A program made the position numbers and the translations under genes. From Bradyrhizobium sp. Ec3.3 (GTDB lineage: Bacteria > Pseudomonadota > Alphaproteobacteria > Rhizobiales > Xanthobacteraceae): 64,000 nucleotides of DNA. The DNA is taken from NCBI RefSeq assembly GCF_000472925.1, contig NZ_KI421479.1, positions 1 through 64,000 on the forward strand. The letters are read 5' to 3'. This document shows positions 1 to 10,919 of this stretch, piece by piece. The notes beneath the pieces were generated by a model. It was not told where the DNA came from. It made no database searches and worked only from the letters and a program-made list of their open reading frames with translations. The number at the start of each line of letters is the position of its first letter. Within the stretch, counting starts at the first letter, position 1.

Positions 1-1
1 G

Positions 2-208
2 GGTAACCACCCGAGCATGTGGTGGTTCTGCAATCAGGTGCGAAGGCTCTGGCTTACGACGCTTCGGCGTCGGAGTCAGAAGGCTGATCTGTCCTGGGAG
101 CGCTTCATCCGCCTCGTCGATCGCTTCTTTCCGCCAATCAAGACACTACACCCGCTGCCCTGTCACCGCTTCGACGCCAAAACCCGAGGGAGGAGCCCGG
201 TGCGTTAG
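2..208 (+). CDS. Group II intron reverse transcriptase/maturase, C-terminal fragment (partial at 5' end)
   Basis: This is the last 68 codons of an ORF that enters from the left edge. The visible residues begin GNHPSMWWF and contain RRRSQKADLSWERF, then HPLPCHRF, and end RGRSPVR. The RRRSQ and LSWERF elements followed by an HPxPxxRF motif are characteristic of the maturase and DNA-binding tail of group II intron-encoded proteins, and the last few codons run into domain V as is common in these introns. The protein would splice the intron RNA and reverse transcribe it during retrohoming. The RT catalytic domain lies outside the window, so activity cannot be assessed. Confidence 0.75.
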   Translation, partial: GNHPSMWWFCNQVRRLWLTTLRRRSQKADLSWERFIRLVDRFFPPIKTLHPLPCHRFDAKTRGRSPVR

Positions 209-225
209 CAGCGCTCGCCGGGATC
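193..225 (+). ncRNA. Group II intron domain V-like hairpin
   Basis: The 33-nt segment starts GAGCCCGGTGCG and ends GCCGGGATC, so the lower stem pairs GAGCCCGG-like bases with CCGGGATC. Length and end sequences match the usual domain V of bacterial group II introns, the catalytic core of the ribozyme. The apical part (TTAG region) departs from the usual GAAA tetraloop, so the hairpin may be degenerate. Domain VI with the branch point would follow at about 226-265. Confidence 0.6.
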
Positions 226-267
226 TGGGTGGGGGGCGAGGAGCAATCCTCGTCCCTACCACGACCC

Positions 268-1089
268 TCAGTGAACTGACGCCATCACCACGAACGATTG
301 CTGCGGGAAGGTCAGCTTGCCGCCCGCCAGCATCGGACGATCAAGGCGGGACGCCGCGTCATCGGCAATCGACATGATGAGGCGCTCACGCTCGGACGCA
401 CCTACGTCCTTCAGCAGGAGCGCCGCCATCGGCGTCGCCGTGAGCTGAAAACGGACATAATCTATCACGGAGGGAAACGTGATCTGCTTTGTGACGGTGG
501 CTACATCAACAACGTCGAACCCCGCCTGCTTCGCCCAAGCGCCGACCTCGTGCGCATCGTTCGAGAGGTGCTCCGAACGTTTGGTTCGCGAAGCCTCTTC
601 TCCAAGATATTTCTCGAGCGCCTGCACGAAAGCGTGCGCTGCTGGCGTCCTCTCGATTGCGCTGTAGACGCTCAACCCAGCGCGGCCTCGCGGCTTCAGC
701 ACCCGCACCATTTCCCTTAGCGCCAGCGCGCGATCCGGGAAGAATTGTAGCCCGAGTTGGCAGAGCACTACGTCAAAGCTATTGCTATCGAACGGCAGGT
801 CCAGCGCGCTACCTTCAATCCATTCAATGCTGGCGGACTTTCGCCGCGCAATCGCGATCATGGCTGTATTGAGGTCAATGCCAACCAATCTTCCGGCATG
901 CCCACGCTGCTCTGCCAGCCTCGCCACGACGCCTGTCCCACAGGCGATGTCGAGTACACTTTCACCTCGTCCCAGAGCGATACGATCAAGGAGATCATTA
1001 GCCCATACGGAAGTGATGGCTGGCACTAGGTAGCGCTCGTAAAGTTCCGGCGCGCTGGCGTCCATCTGCCAATGTTCATGTGCCGACAT
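268..1089 (-). CDS. Class I SAM-dependent methyltransferase
   Basis: A 273-residue protein with the SAM-binding motif I VLDIACGTGVVA near residue 45, an acidic residue after the second strand (GIDLNTAMI) and a motif IV-like DVVLCQLGLQFFPD. It belongs to the UbiE/COQ5-like Methyltransf_11 type, which uses SAM to methylate small molecules; the substrate is not evident. The ATG at 1089 is chosen because GGGAGGAACGC lies just before it; an 18-codon upstream extension lacks such a site. The gene is convergent with the group II intron, whose 3' end almost touches its stop codon. Alternative: a methyltransferase of another substrate class with the same fold. Confidence 0.85.
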   Translation of the reverse strand: MSAHEHWQMDASAPELYERYLVPAITSVWANDLLDRIALGRGESVLDIACGTGVVARLAEQRGHAGRLVGIDLNTAMIAIARRKSASIEWIEGSALDLPFDSNSFDVVLCQLGLQFFPDRALALREMVRVLKPRGRAGLSVYSAIERTPAAHAFVQALEKYLGEEASRTKRSEHLSNDAHEVGAWAKQAGFDVVDVATVTKQITFPSVIDYVRFQLTATPMAALLLKDVGASERERLIMSIADDAASRLDRPMLAGGKLTFPQQSFVVMASVH

Positions 1090-1380
1090 GCGTTCCTCCC
1101 ATAGTGCCGTGGGATTGGAAATTATCGAGCAATTCCTGTGCAATGCCGTCGCGTCCGGTGACGTTGACCGACTTGGCGATCAATCGCAAGCGTGAACGGA
1201 ACGGCCGCTTTTGGCCCTGAGCTGAACAACTGCGAGCCGTCACGATGTCCGCTGTCTGCGGGAGATCGGACGTCGTACGATGCTGCGCTGACCGCTGCCT
1301 TTGCCTCAAACCGGCTATTGACTCAGGGCAGGGCCGTCGTGCCCGTTCAAACGTGTGGCCCAGGAAACTGGTGTAGAACA

Positions 1381-2037
1381 ATGCTGACGCAAATCTACGA
1401 GGTGGCGACACCTGCTGAAGCCGAAGCGATCTCGGCAATTGGCGTGGATCATGTCGGCGTGCTTGTCGGCGATGGGTCTTTCCCTCGCGAGCTTCCGGTT
1501 CACGAGGCTGCAGCTGTCATGAAGGCGATCCAGGCGCCGTCCGTGCTTTCGGCGCTGTTCCTCTCGGCGGATGTCGCTCTCATCGAACGGATGGCCAGGG
1601 AGCTTGACCCGCCCATCGTGCATCTTGGCGCTTCAAACGAATTGCTTACGCCAGATCATGTCGTGGCGCTGCGAAAGTCTCTGCCAAAAATCAAGTTCAT
1701 GCGTAGCGTACCTGTGACGGGACCCGTGGCAGTGCACGTGGCGCGCACATATGATGGAATTGTCGAGTGGATCCTGCTTGATAGTCACCGCCTAGGCGAT
1801 ATCCAGATTGGTGCACAGGGCGTTACGCATGACTGGAGCATCAGTCGAACGATTGTCGAGACCGTTCGTACCCCGGTCATACTCGCTGGCGGCCTCGGAC
1901 CGGACAATGTCAAAGAGGCCATCCGGTCTGTCCAACCCGCCGGCGTTGACTCAAAAACAAAGACCGACCGCGAGGGCACCCACGCAAAAGACCTGGCGCA
2001 GGTCGAAGCGTTCTATCGCGCTGCGAACAGCGGTTAA
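1381..2037 (+). CDS. Phosphoribosylanthranilate isomerase-like (TrpF-fold) protein lacking cysteine
   Basis: The 218-residue protein has a TIM-barrel pattern resembling TrpF: GVDHVGVLVG near residue 21, ILLDS near 131 (matching the family's general acid Asp), VILAGGLGPDNV near 166 and GVDSKTKTD near 188 at the phosphate-binding end. TrpF normally has a catalytic Cys in an N-terminal KICG motif; here the start reads MLTQIYEV and the protein has no cysteine at all. It is therefore unlikely to isomerise phosphoribosylanthranilate, and its own reaction is unknown. No other trp gene is nearby. The open frame extends upstream to about 1192, but the similarity to TrpF begins at the ATG at 1381. Confidence 0.7.
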   Translation: MLTQIYEVATPAEAEAISAIGVDHVGVLVGDGSFPRELPVHEAAAVMKAIQAPSVLSALFLSADVALIERMARELDPPIVHLGASNELLTPDHVVALRKSLPKIKFMRSVPVTGPVAVHVARTYDGIVEWILLDSHRLGDIQIGAQGVTHDWSISRTIVETVRTPVILAGGLGPDNVKEAIRSVQPAGVDSKTKTDREGTHAKDLAQVEAFYRAANSG

Positions 2038-2310
2038 CCAGCGCGGAGGTTTTTGACAGCTACTACAGTGGTCATCGATGGGGCGGCGGCGCTATCGGCT
2101 TGTCAGCAGCACCGCCTAGAGATAGTGGAAAAACACGGTCGGCATCGGCAAATCCGTATGAAGTCCCGCGGCAGGACGTGCGGTGAGGTCCTGGCAAGTC
2201 GACCGGACAGACGGTTCTTCGATCAGGTCGGAGGCATTTTTTCCGGGACATTCGCCAGTGATTTCGGCAAAGATTGTCCCTTGCGAAAGCCTCGAGATCA
2301 TCGACCTGCT

Positions 2311-3639
2311 GTGGACCATAACCCTAGTGACGACAGCCAAGTCGCAGACGAACGTCGCAGCCTGTTGGGTCTCGCGGCGATGGCCCTCATCATTGGAGCA
2401 GCCACTGGATGTGTTGGGGCTGTTTTCCGGCTTTTGCTCGCGCATGCCGATCGTCTGCGCGATGCGATGATCGCCTGGGCCTATGGCCACGCGATCTGGG
2501 GATTCTTGATCGTCGTCGGCACGTGCGCTGTCGCAACCCTGGTTGCCGCGTGGATGGTCAGGCAATTCTCGCCACACGCTTCGGGCAGCGGCATTCCGCA
2601 TGTCGAAGCTGTCCTGCGCGAAGAGATTCCACCGGCTCCGTTTGGTCTGGTGCCAGTGAAATTCATCGGGGGGATACTGGCGATAGGCTCCGGGCTGGCG
2701 CTGGGCCGCGAGGGGCCGACCGTCCAGATGGGCGCTGGTATCGCGGTTTTCGCCGCGCGCGTCTGCCGGCTCTGCGGTGCGGACTCCCGAGTGCTGCTGG
2801 CGGCCGGCGCCGGCGCCGGCCTTGCAACGGCCTTCAATGCGCCGATTGCAGGGCTCGTGTTTGTGCTGGAGGAGTTGGTGCAGAGGATCGAACACCGTGT
2901 TGCCATCGCCGCACTTGCAGCGCTGGCAACGGCGATCCCGGTCGCAAGGCTGCTTCTCGGTGACGCGCCCGACTTCCAGATCGGGCCGCTGAGCTACCCC
3001 AGCGCTGAGTCCGCCCCGCTGTTCTTTACTCTGGGTGGCATCGCGGGCCTGCTGGCCGTCGCATACAATCGCACCCTGCTCGCGACCATCGCAGTTCGGG
3101 ACCGATTCGGACGGCTACCGATCGAGCTCCGCGCCGGATTGATTGGCGCAAGCGTCGGCATGTTGGCCTGGTTCGCGCCCGAGCTGGTCGGCGGCGGAGA
3201 TCAGATCACGCAGCGCACGCTGATCGGCCGCGAGAGCGTGGGGATCCTGGGGTTCGCATTCCTGGTCCGGTTCGGGCTCGGCGCTCTCTCATATGCCGCC
3301 GGCACTCCCGGCGGATTGTTCGCACCCTTGCTCGTGCTGGGAGCCCAGTCTGGGCAGTTGTTCGGAGCGGCTTGTCGCCTTGCATTCCCAAAGCTCGCTG
3401 TCCAGCCGGAAGCATTTGCATTGGTGGGCATGGCCGCTTTCTTCACCGGCGTGGTGCGTGCGCCGGTTACCGGCATCGTTCTCGTCGCCGAAATGACCGG
3501 TAACGTGACGATGCTGCTGCCGATGCTGGGCGCCTGCTTCATGGCGATGCTGCTACCCATGCTGCTGGGCAATGCACCGATCTACGATTCCCTGCGTGAG
3601 CATACGCTGCGCTTGGAGCGGCAAATCAGACAGAGATGA
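2311..3639 (+). CDS. clcA: ClC-type chloride channel or H+/Cl- antiporter
   Basis: A ten-or-more-helix ClC protein carrying all three anion-pathway motifs: GSGIPH (about residue 92), GREGPTVQ with the gating glutamate (about residue 129) and GTPGGLFAP (about residue 332). The gating Glu suggests proton-coupled exchange as in E. coli ClcA, but the family also contains channels. No CBS domains follow. The start is uncertain: the frame is open back to a TTG at 2053, with an ATG at 2158, but residues encoded before 2311 are polar and do not resemble the family, so the GTG at 2311 is preferred (442 residues). Located in the inner membrane. Confidence 0.8.
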   Translation: MDHNPSDDSQVADERRSLLGLAAMALIIGAATGCVGAVFRLLLAHADRLRDAMIAWAYGHAIWGFLIVVGTCAVATLVAAWMVRQFSPHASGSGIPHVEAVLREEIPPAPFGLVPVKFIGGILAIGSGLALGREGPTVQMGAGIAVFAARVCRLCGADSRVLLAAGAGAGLATAFNAPIAGLVFVLEELVQRIEHRVAIAALAALATAIPVARLLLGDAPDFQIGPLSYPSAESAPLFFTLGGIAGLLAVAYNRTLLATIAVRDRFGRLPIELRAGLIGASVGMLAWFAPELVGGGDQITQRTLIGRESVGILGFAFLVRFGLGALSYAAGTPGGLFAPLLVLGAQSGQLFGAACRLAFPKLAVQPEAFALVGMAAFFTGVVRAPVTGIVLVAEMTGNVTMLLPMLGACFMAMLLPMLLGNAPIYDSLREHTLRLERQIRQR

Positions 3640-3732
3640 CCGCCGAAGGCTAAGCAATCTTCGACAAAGGCAAAGCGCACTCGATGCCCGCTTATTGCCC
3701 GGGTTCGAAGCCCTGATTGCGAGCCTGGGAAC

Positions 3733-4110
3733 TCACCTCGGAAACAGCCTGTCCCGGATGTAACGCGACGTCGGCGTTAGTCTGAGCCCTCGCGGCTTGC
3801 GCCAGACCGCCTTGTCGATTTCCTTCTTGTCTCCGATCTTCAACTGGCCGAACGCGTTCTTCGCCAGGAAAATCGCATCGCTCATCTTCCGCCCGGACCG
3901 GCGGTTTTTCCCTTTCACTTCCTTCCAGAGCTTTAAAGAGCCTAGCTTCAACTTTGGCAGTTCTTCCCCGATCTCGCGGCGAAGGCACTTCCTGTCACTC
4001 TCATTTGCACGCCTGCGGCCGCCCGGGAACATCCAGCGCTTATCGCGCCGTCGCCGGACCAGGAGCACGCGCCCCTTCTTTGCCGCAACGAGTTTGGAGG
4101 ACTTTGCCAT
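3733..4110 (-). CDS. Nudix hydrolase family protein
   Basis: A small basic protein of 125 residues with a complete Nudix box: G30 followed by five residues, E36, seven residues and REIGEEL (pattern GX5EX7REUXEEXGU). This box binds Mg2+ and hydrolyses nucleoside diphosphates linked to another group. The N-terminus (VLLVRRRRDKRWMFPGG) and a C-terminal WRKPRGLRLTP segment resemble short Nudix proteins of the MutT/NUDT4 type. The high Lys and Arg content is notable, and the substrate is unknown. It converges on the ClC gene and is separated from the GH1 gene by about 250 bp. Confidence 0.75.
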   Translation of the reverse strand: MAKSSKLVAAKKGRVLLVRRRRDKRWMFPGGRRRANESDRKCLRREIGEELPKLKLGSLKLWKEVKGKNRRSGRKMSDAIFLAKNAFGQLKIGDKKEIDKAVWRKPRGLRLTPTSRYIRDRLFPR

Positions 4111-4357
4111 AATCCCTGCGAATCGATTTCACCAATGAGCCTCAGTCTAGACCAGTCGGTTCGGCCGACAATAATGGGCGCTGCGTTTGCCACCCTGTAT
4201 TATCCCGGCATTGGCCTGGCCGGAGCGTGACCAAGTTTGCCCCTGCCGCTCTCGATACACCAGCGGCGCATCACGATCGTCCCCGAACTTCACTTCTCAA
4301 ATCGGCCCTGACCCGCCATTGTGCCGGCCCGAAACGAATGGATCTGGAGCAGCATCA

Positions 4358-5821
4358 ATGTCGGACAAGGTCTCGCGTCGCCAATTTGCGAAGATCGCGG
4401 GGCTGTCCGCAGCAGGGATGGCGGCGCCGGGGCAATCCGTCGAGGCGAAGCCCGATGCCGGGCCGCGCAGCTCGCGCGGGTTTCCGCCGGGCTTCCTCTG
4501 GGGTACCGCCACCTCGTCCTATCAGGTCGAGGGTGCCGTTACTGAAGACGGGCGAGGGCCCTCGATCTGGGACATTTTTACGCGCGTGGCCGGCAAGATC
4601 GAGGACGGCACCAATGGCGACCGCGCCAATGAGCACTTTCATCGTTACAAGGACGACATCGCGCTGATCAAGGAGCTCGGCTGCAAGGCCTATCGCTTCT
4701 CGATCGCCTGGCCGCGGGTGTTTCCGGACGGCGACGGCAAGCCGAACCCGAAGGGGCTCGACTTCTACAATCGCCTGATCGACGAGCTCCTGACGAACGG
4801 CATCGAGCCGTGGCTCACACTCTATCACTGGGACCTGCCGCAATCGCTGCAGGATCGTTTCGGCGGCTGGCGCTCGGCCGAGACCTGCAAGGTGTTCGGC
4901 GACTATGCGGCCTATGTCGCGCGGCACCTGACCGATCGCGTCAAGAATGTGTTCACGCTGAACGAGAGCGGCAGGTTCGTCTATTTCGGCTACGGCATCG
5001 GCATCGACGCGCCGGGGCTGACGCTGTCGCAAGCCGAGGTGAACCAGATCAGGCACAATACCGCGCTGGCGCACGGGCTCGCGGTGCAGGCGGTCCGCAG
5101 CTCCGGCCGCCGCGGCACCAGGGTTGGGCCGGCCGAGAACATCGATGCCTGCATTCCCGCGATCGACACGCCCGAGAACGTCCGCGCCACCGAGATCGCG
5201 CTGCGCGAGTTGAACGCGAGCTATCTCAACGTGATCATGGAAGGCAGGTACACCGACGCCTTTCTGAAATTCGCTGGAGCCAACGCGCCGAAATACACCG
5301 ATGCGGAGCTGAAGATCATCTCCTCGCCGATCGACTTCCTCGGCATTAACATCTACGCGCCGCAGCATTATGTCGTGGCCTCCGACAAGGGCGCCGGCTT
5401 CTCGCTGCTGCCGATCCCAAAGTCGTTTCCGCACATGAATTCGGACTGGTTGCGCGTCGGCCCCGAGACGATCTACTGGGTGCCGAAGTTGGCTGCGAAG
5501 ATATGGAAGACGGGCGCGATCTACATCAGCGAGAACGGCGCCTCCGGTGACGACCAGGTCACTGCGGACGGCAAGATTTTCGACACCGACCGCATCATGT
5601 ATTTGCGCAACTATCTCGCCCAGCTCGAGCGCGCGACGGCGGAGGGCGTGCCCGTGAAGGGCTATTTCCTCTGGAGCCTGATGGACAATTTCGAGTGGGT
5701 CTACGGGCTCAACAAGCGCTTCGGCCTCTACCACGTGAACTTCGATACCCAGGTCCGCACGCCCAAGCTCAGCGCGAGCTTCTACCGCAACGTGATCGCG
5801 AAGAACGCGGCGGGGGTATGA
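4358..5821 (+). CDS. Glycoside hydrolase family 1 (beta-glucosidase type) with Tat signal
   Basis: A 487-residue GH1 protein with an N-terminal twin-arginine motif (SRRQFAKIAG, residues 6-15) followed by a hydrophobic stretch, so export of the folded enzyme to the periplasm is expected. FLWGTATSSYQVEG (about 47) is the GH1 N-terminal signature. The acid/base Glu is E203 in TLNES and the nucleophile Glu is E392 in ISENG, giving the retaining hydrolysis of beta-glucosides. GH1 usually has TLNEP, so Pro to Ser after the acid/base is unusual. The ATG at 4358 is chosen because the Tat motif begins there; the open frame upstream is not signal-like. Confidence 0.88.
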   Translation: MSDKVSRRQFAKIAGLSAAGMAAPGQSVEAKPDAGPRSSRGFPPGFLWGTATSSYQVEGAVTEDGRGPSIWDIFTRVAGKIEDGTNGDRANEHFHRYKDDIALIKELGCKAYRFSIAWPRVFPDGDGKPNPKGLDFYNRLIDELLTNGIEPWLTLYHWDLPQSLQDRFGGWRSAETCKVFGDYAAYVARHLTDRVKNVFTLNESGRFVYFGYGIGIDAPGLTLSQAEVNQIRHNTALAHGLAVQAVRSSGRRGTRVGPAENIDACIPAIDTPENVRATEIALRELNASYLNVIMEGRYTDAFLKFAGANAPKYTDAELKIISSPIDFLGINIYAPQHYVVASDKGAGFSLLPIPKSFPHMNSDWLRVGPETIYWVPKLAAKIWKTGAIYISENGASGDDQVTADGKIFDTDRIMYLRNYLAQLERATAEGVPVKGYFLWSLMDNFEWVYGLNKRFGLYHVNFDTQVRTPKLSASFYRNVIAKNAAGV

Positions 5822-6054
5822 GGCACTTCGCCCTCTCACTCCTGATTGCGCGACCATCGCTTGTTGCCGGCGATTTGTCTTGACGCATCAAATGGTTTCG
5901 CGAAACGGCCGTGCATCATCCGGCAATCGTATTTCTACTTTGCATGGGTTGTTTTTCAGCTTTTGCGAAAGGGTAGTCCGGCCGGCCCCGATTGACTCCG
6001 CTCTCCCCCTGATTCAAAACCGCGCTCAACAGCCAAGAACAAGAGGACAACGCC

Positions 6055-7287
6055 ATGGTTGACGCGCTGATCATCGATGCCTGTCGGACGCCGCGCGGGG
6101 TGGGCAAGGCCGGCAAGGGGGCGCTGTCGGGGATCCATCCGCAGCAATTGGGCGCCACCGTGCTGCGCGCGCTCGCCGATCGCACCGGCATCGACACTGC
6201 AGATGTCGACGACATCGTCTGGGGCTGCAGCGCGCAGGTCGCGACGCAAAGCGGCGACCTCGGGCGGATGTCGGCGCTCGATGCCGGTTATGACGTGCGC
6301 GCCAGCGCGGTGACGCTGGACCGCTTCTGCGGCTCCGGCATCACCAGCGTCAACATGGCGGCGGCCTCGATCATGGCAGGCGCGGAAGACCTCGTCGTCG
6401 CCGGCGGCTGCGAGATGATGTCGATGGAGGGACGGCGCGGCGGCGGTCCGATGATGATGGACTCCGGCAATCTGCGCCTGCGCGCGAGGCATCCGCAGTC
6501 GCATCAGGGTGTCTGTGCGGATGCGATCGCGACCATGGAAGGCATCACGCGCAGGGATGTCGATGCGCTCGGGCTGGAGAGCCAGAAGCGCGCGGCACAT
6601 GCGATGGCCAACGGGCACTTCAAGAAGAGTCTGGTGCCGGTCTATCGCGAAGACGGCAGCCTCGCGCTCGACCACGAGGAGTATCCGCGGCCGCAGACCA
6701 CGATGGAAGGACTTAGCAGCCTCAAGCCGGCATTCCCGGCGATCGCCGACTATGCGCTCGACGACAAGGGCACGACTTATCGCGGCCTGATCCTGCAACA
6801 ATATCCGGACCTCATAATCGACTTCGTGCATCACGCCGGCAATTCCTCCGGCGTCGTCGATGGCGCCGCTGCGATCCTGTTGGCTTCGCCGACCTATGCC
6901 AAAGCGCATGGGCTGAAGCCTCGCGCCCGCGTGGTCGCGATGGCGAATATGGGGGACTCGCCGACCCTGATGCTGAACGCTCCGGGGCCGGCGACCCGCA
7001 AGGTGCTGGCCAAGGCCCACCTGACGATCGACGACATCGATCTCTTCGAGATCAACGAGGCCTTTGCAGTGGTTGCGGAAAAGTACATCCGCGATCTCCG
7101 GCTCGACCGCGCCAAGGTCAACGTCAACGGCGGCTCGATCGCGCTCGGCCACCCCATTGGCGCCACCGGCTCGATCCTGATCGGCACCATCCTCGACGAA
7201 CTCGAACGGCGCGACCTGAAGCGCGGCCTCGTTACGATGTGCGCCGCCGGCGGCATGGCGCCGGCGGTGATCATCGAGCGGGTTTAG
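6055..7287 (+). CDS. Acetyl-CoA C-acyltransferase (thiolase)
   Basis: A 410-residue thiolase with the acyl-enzyme cysteine C92 in DRFCGSG, the NEAFA motif (about residue 335), GGSIALGHPIGATG (about 362) and the C-terminal CAAGGMAP holding the second active-site Cys. It condenses or cleaves acyl-CoA at the beta-keto position in fatty acid oxidation or related routes. Residues LRARHPQSHQGVCADAIAT in the middle replace the usual MGxTAE stretch of biosynthetic enzymes, which favours a FadA/FadI-like or acetyl-CoA acetyltransferase paralog. It stands alone, with a 233-bp upstream gap and no partner hydratase nearby. The start ATG follows AAGAGGACAACGCC. Confidence 0.88.
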   Translation: MVDALIIDACRTPRGVGKAGKGALSGIHPQQLGATVLRALADRTGIDTADVDDIVWGCSAQVATQSGDLGRMSALDAGYDVRASAVTLDRFCGSGITSVNMAAASIMAGAEDLVVAGGCEMMSMEGRRGGGPMMMDSGNLRLRARHPQSHQGVCADAIATMEGITRRDVDALGLESQKRAAHAMANGHFKKSLVPVYREDGSLALDHEEYPRPQTTMEGLSSLKPAFPAIADYALDDKGTTYRGLILQQYPDLIIDFVHHAGNSSGVVDGAAAILLASPTYAKAHGLKPRARVVAMANMGDSPTLMLNAPGPATRKVLAKAHLTIDDIDLFEINEAFAVVAEKYIRDLRLDRAKVNVNGGSIALGHPIGATGSILIGTILDELERRDLKRGLVTMCAAGGMAPAVIIERV

Positions 7288-7448
7288 CCTTCTTTCATAG
7301 GGTGAATCGCGCTCCTCCTTGCACAAAGAGGGCGCTCGTCGCTTGTCGAGAGCATGGAATCAGCTTTAGCAAGGGCGTCGCGGGCCTTTGAAATAAGGCA
7401 AAAAGCGCTGTTTTGGCTGCCATCCGCTCTGGAAGTGGCTAAAAAAGC

Positions 7449-7498
7449 AGGGTTTTTGTCACAGCGGGACAAAAAAGCCCGTAATTTTCGCGACAAAA
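7449..7498 (+). promoter_or_regulatory. Inverted-repeat leader upstream of HU gene
   Basis: Within the 281-bp gap before the HU gene, TTTTTGTC (7453-7460) pairs with GACAAAAA (7468-7475), flanked by GGG and GCCC, and a further CGACAAAACTGTG follows. This could be a stem in the leader RNA or a protein-binding palindrome. TAATAT at 7536-7541 could be a -10 element. None of this is proven by the sequence alone. Confidence 0.3.
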
Positions 7499-7568
7499 CT
7501 GTGCAGAAGGCTATAGGCCTTCAACGGTTGGTCTAATATGCAACCGGCAACGAATCAGAGGAGACACG

Positions 7569-7871
7569 ATGCCAACCCAACTTTCCAAATCGCAGCTGAT
7601 CGAAAAGATCGCGACTGCCACCGAGCTTTCCAAGCGCGACGTCAAGAACGTCATGGAGACCTTGACGGACGTCGGCCACAAGGAGCTCAAGAAGAACGGC
7701 CTGTTCCTGGTGCCGGGCTTCGCCAAGTTCGTGGTCATCAAGAAGCCCGCGACCAAGGCGCGCAAGGGCACCAACCCGTTCACGGGTGAAGAGATGATGT
7801 TCAAGGCCAAGCCGGCCCGGAAGATCGTCCGCGCACGGCCCGTGAAGGCCGCCAAGGACGCCGTGGCCTAA
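7569..7871 (+). CDS. HU family DNA-binding protein
   Basis: A 100-residue basic protein. The N-terminal helices (LSKSQLIEKIATATELSK) and the beta-arm region GFAKFVVIKKPATKARKG followed by NPFTGEEMMFKAKPARK match the HU/IHF fold, in which the arms bend DNA non-specifically. The C-terminal KIVRARPVKAAKDAVA is a short Lys/Ala/Arg tail typical of rhizobial HU variants. HU compacts the nucleoid and assists replication and transcription. GAGGAGACACG precedes the ATG and a strong Rho-independent terminator follows within 15 bp, so the gene is probably monocistronic. Confidence 0.92.
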   Translation: MPTQLSKSQLIEKIATATELSKRDVKNVMETLTDVGHKELKKNGLFLVPGFAKFVVIKKPATKARKGTNPFTGEEMMFKAKPARKIVRARPVKAAKDAVA

Positions 7872-7884
7872 CGGCTAAAAGCAA

Positions 7885-7914
7885 AGGCCCCCTCCACAAG
7901 AGGGGGCCTTTTGT
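7885..7914 (+). terminator. Rho-independent terminator of HU gene
   Basis: AAGGCCCCCT and AGGGGGCCTT form a perfect 10-bp stem around CCACAA, followed by TTTTGTTTT. It begins 14 bp after the HU stop codon. This is the clearest intrinsic terminator in the window. Confidence 0.92.
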
Positions 7915-8109
7915 TTTGAGGTGCCGCAGGGGTGAGGCGGAGGGGTCAGCCCCTGCGGTATCTGGCTTTGACCCGAACGGGCTGAAGCCGACCGCGCGGC
8001 GCGGGGATCTGCTCCCGGAGCCGGCCGATCGCACGATCGAGCCATTGCCGCAGCCGCTGCACAGTTCGCTTCGTCTTCATCCTTTTCAACACCATCGTCA
8101 TCACCGTTC

Positions 8110-10494
<2,385 letters not shown>

Positions 10495-10502
10495 GGTCGA
10501 CC

Positions 10503-10919
10503 TCAAGCGGATTTGGCGAGGCGCAGCGCGACGCAGCCGTCCATCACGAAACGGCTGATGGCGTAGCGTCCGACTGGCAGTGCAATACGGCGCTCGAAAC
10601 GTCCCTGCGGCAGCTCGAGCCGGTGGATGCGGGCGCTGCGCAGTTCCGGCGGCAGCGTGCGCCGGCCCGAGATGACGAGCACGCCGTCATGGATCACCGT
10701 TTCGACATTGTCGGGATCGACGCCGGGAAGGGCGACCAGGATCAGGAGCTCCCGGTCGGTCTCCAGCACGTCGATCGGCGGCTCCCAGCAGGATTCCTGG
10801 CGGCCGAACTGCTGGCGCAGCCGCTCGCCGCGGTTGAGTTGCTCCAGGGCTTCGGAGAGCATCCAGTCGAGGGGATTTTTGGGTTGCATGGCGCAGGCTC
10901 TGGAATGGAAAGCCTGCAT
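10503..10919 (-). CDS. Small heat shock protein, Hsp20/alpha-crystallin family
   Basis: A 138-residue protein whose core (WEPPIDVLETDRELLILVALPGVDPDNV through RRTLPPEL and LELPQGRFERRIALP) is the alpha-crystallin domain of HspC-type rhizobial Hsp20 proteins. It would hold unfolded proteins in a refoldable state. The ATG at 10919 is chosen because AGGGGG lies 8 bases upstream; an internal ATG at 10889 has no such site. The C-terminus runs through a long beta segment and lacks the usual IxI motif, ending RLAKSA. Placement just before lon suggests joint production of a holdase and a protease. Confidence 0.85.
   Translation of the reverse strand: MQAFHSRACAMQPKNPLDWMLSEALEQLNRGERLRQQFGRQESCWEPPIDVLETDRELLILVALPGVDPDNVETVIHDGVLVISGRRTLPPELRSARIHRLELPQGRFERRIALPVGRYAISRFVMDGCVALRLAKSA

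Larger units (their letters stand above)
1..265 (+). mobile_element. 3' end of a group II intron (5' part outside window)
   Basis: The stretch combines the last codons of a maturase, a 33-nt domain V-like segment (193-225) and a domain VI-like hairpin (about 229-260, arms GGGGCGAGGA and TCCTCGTCCC around GCAA), ending in ACGAC at 261-265. That order, and the ORF reading into domain V, is the known layout of bacterial group II introns. The inferred 3' splice site is near 265, two bases before the stop codon of the convergent methyltransferase gene at 268. Whether the intron is full length or mobile cannot be judged because its 5' part lies outside the window. Confidence 0.75.

Noticed and set aside
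4355..5857. 500-codon open frame on the minus strand
   Set aside because: It is antisense to the GH1 gene; the repeats of Arg, Val and Asp are typical of shadow frames.
7284..7496. 70-codon frame on the minus strand after the thiolase gene
   Set aside because: No ribosome site and no homology-like segments; the region has inverted repeats more typical of a leader.
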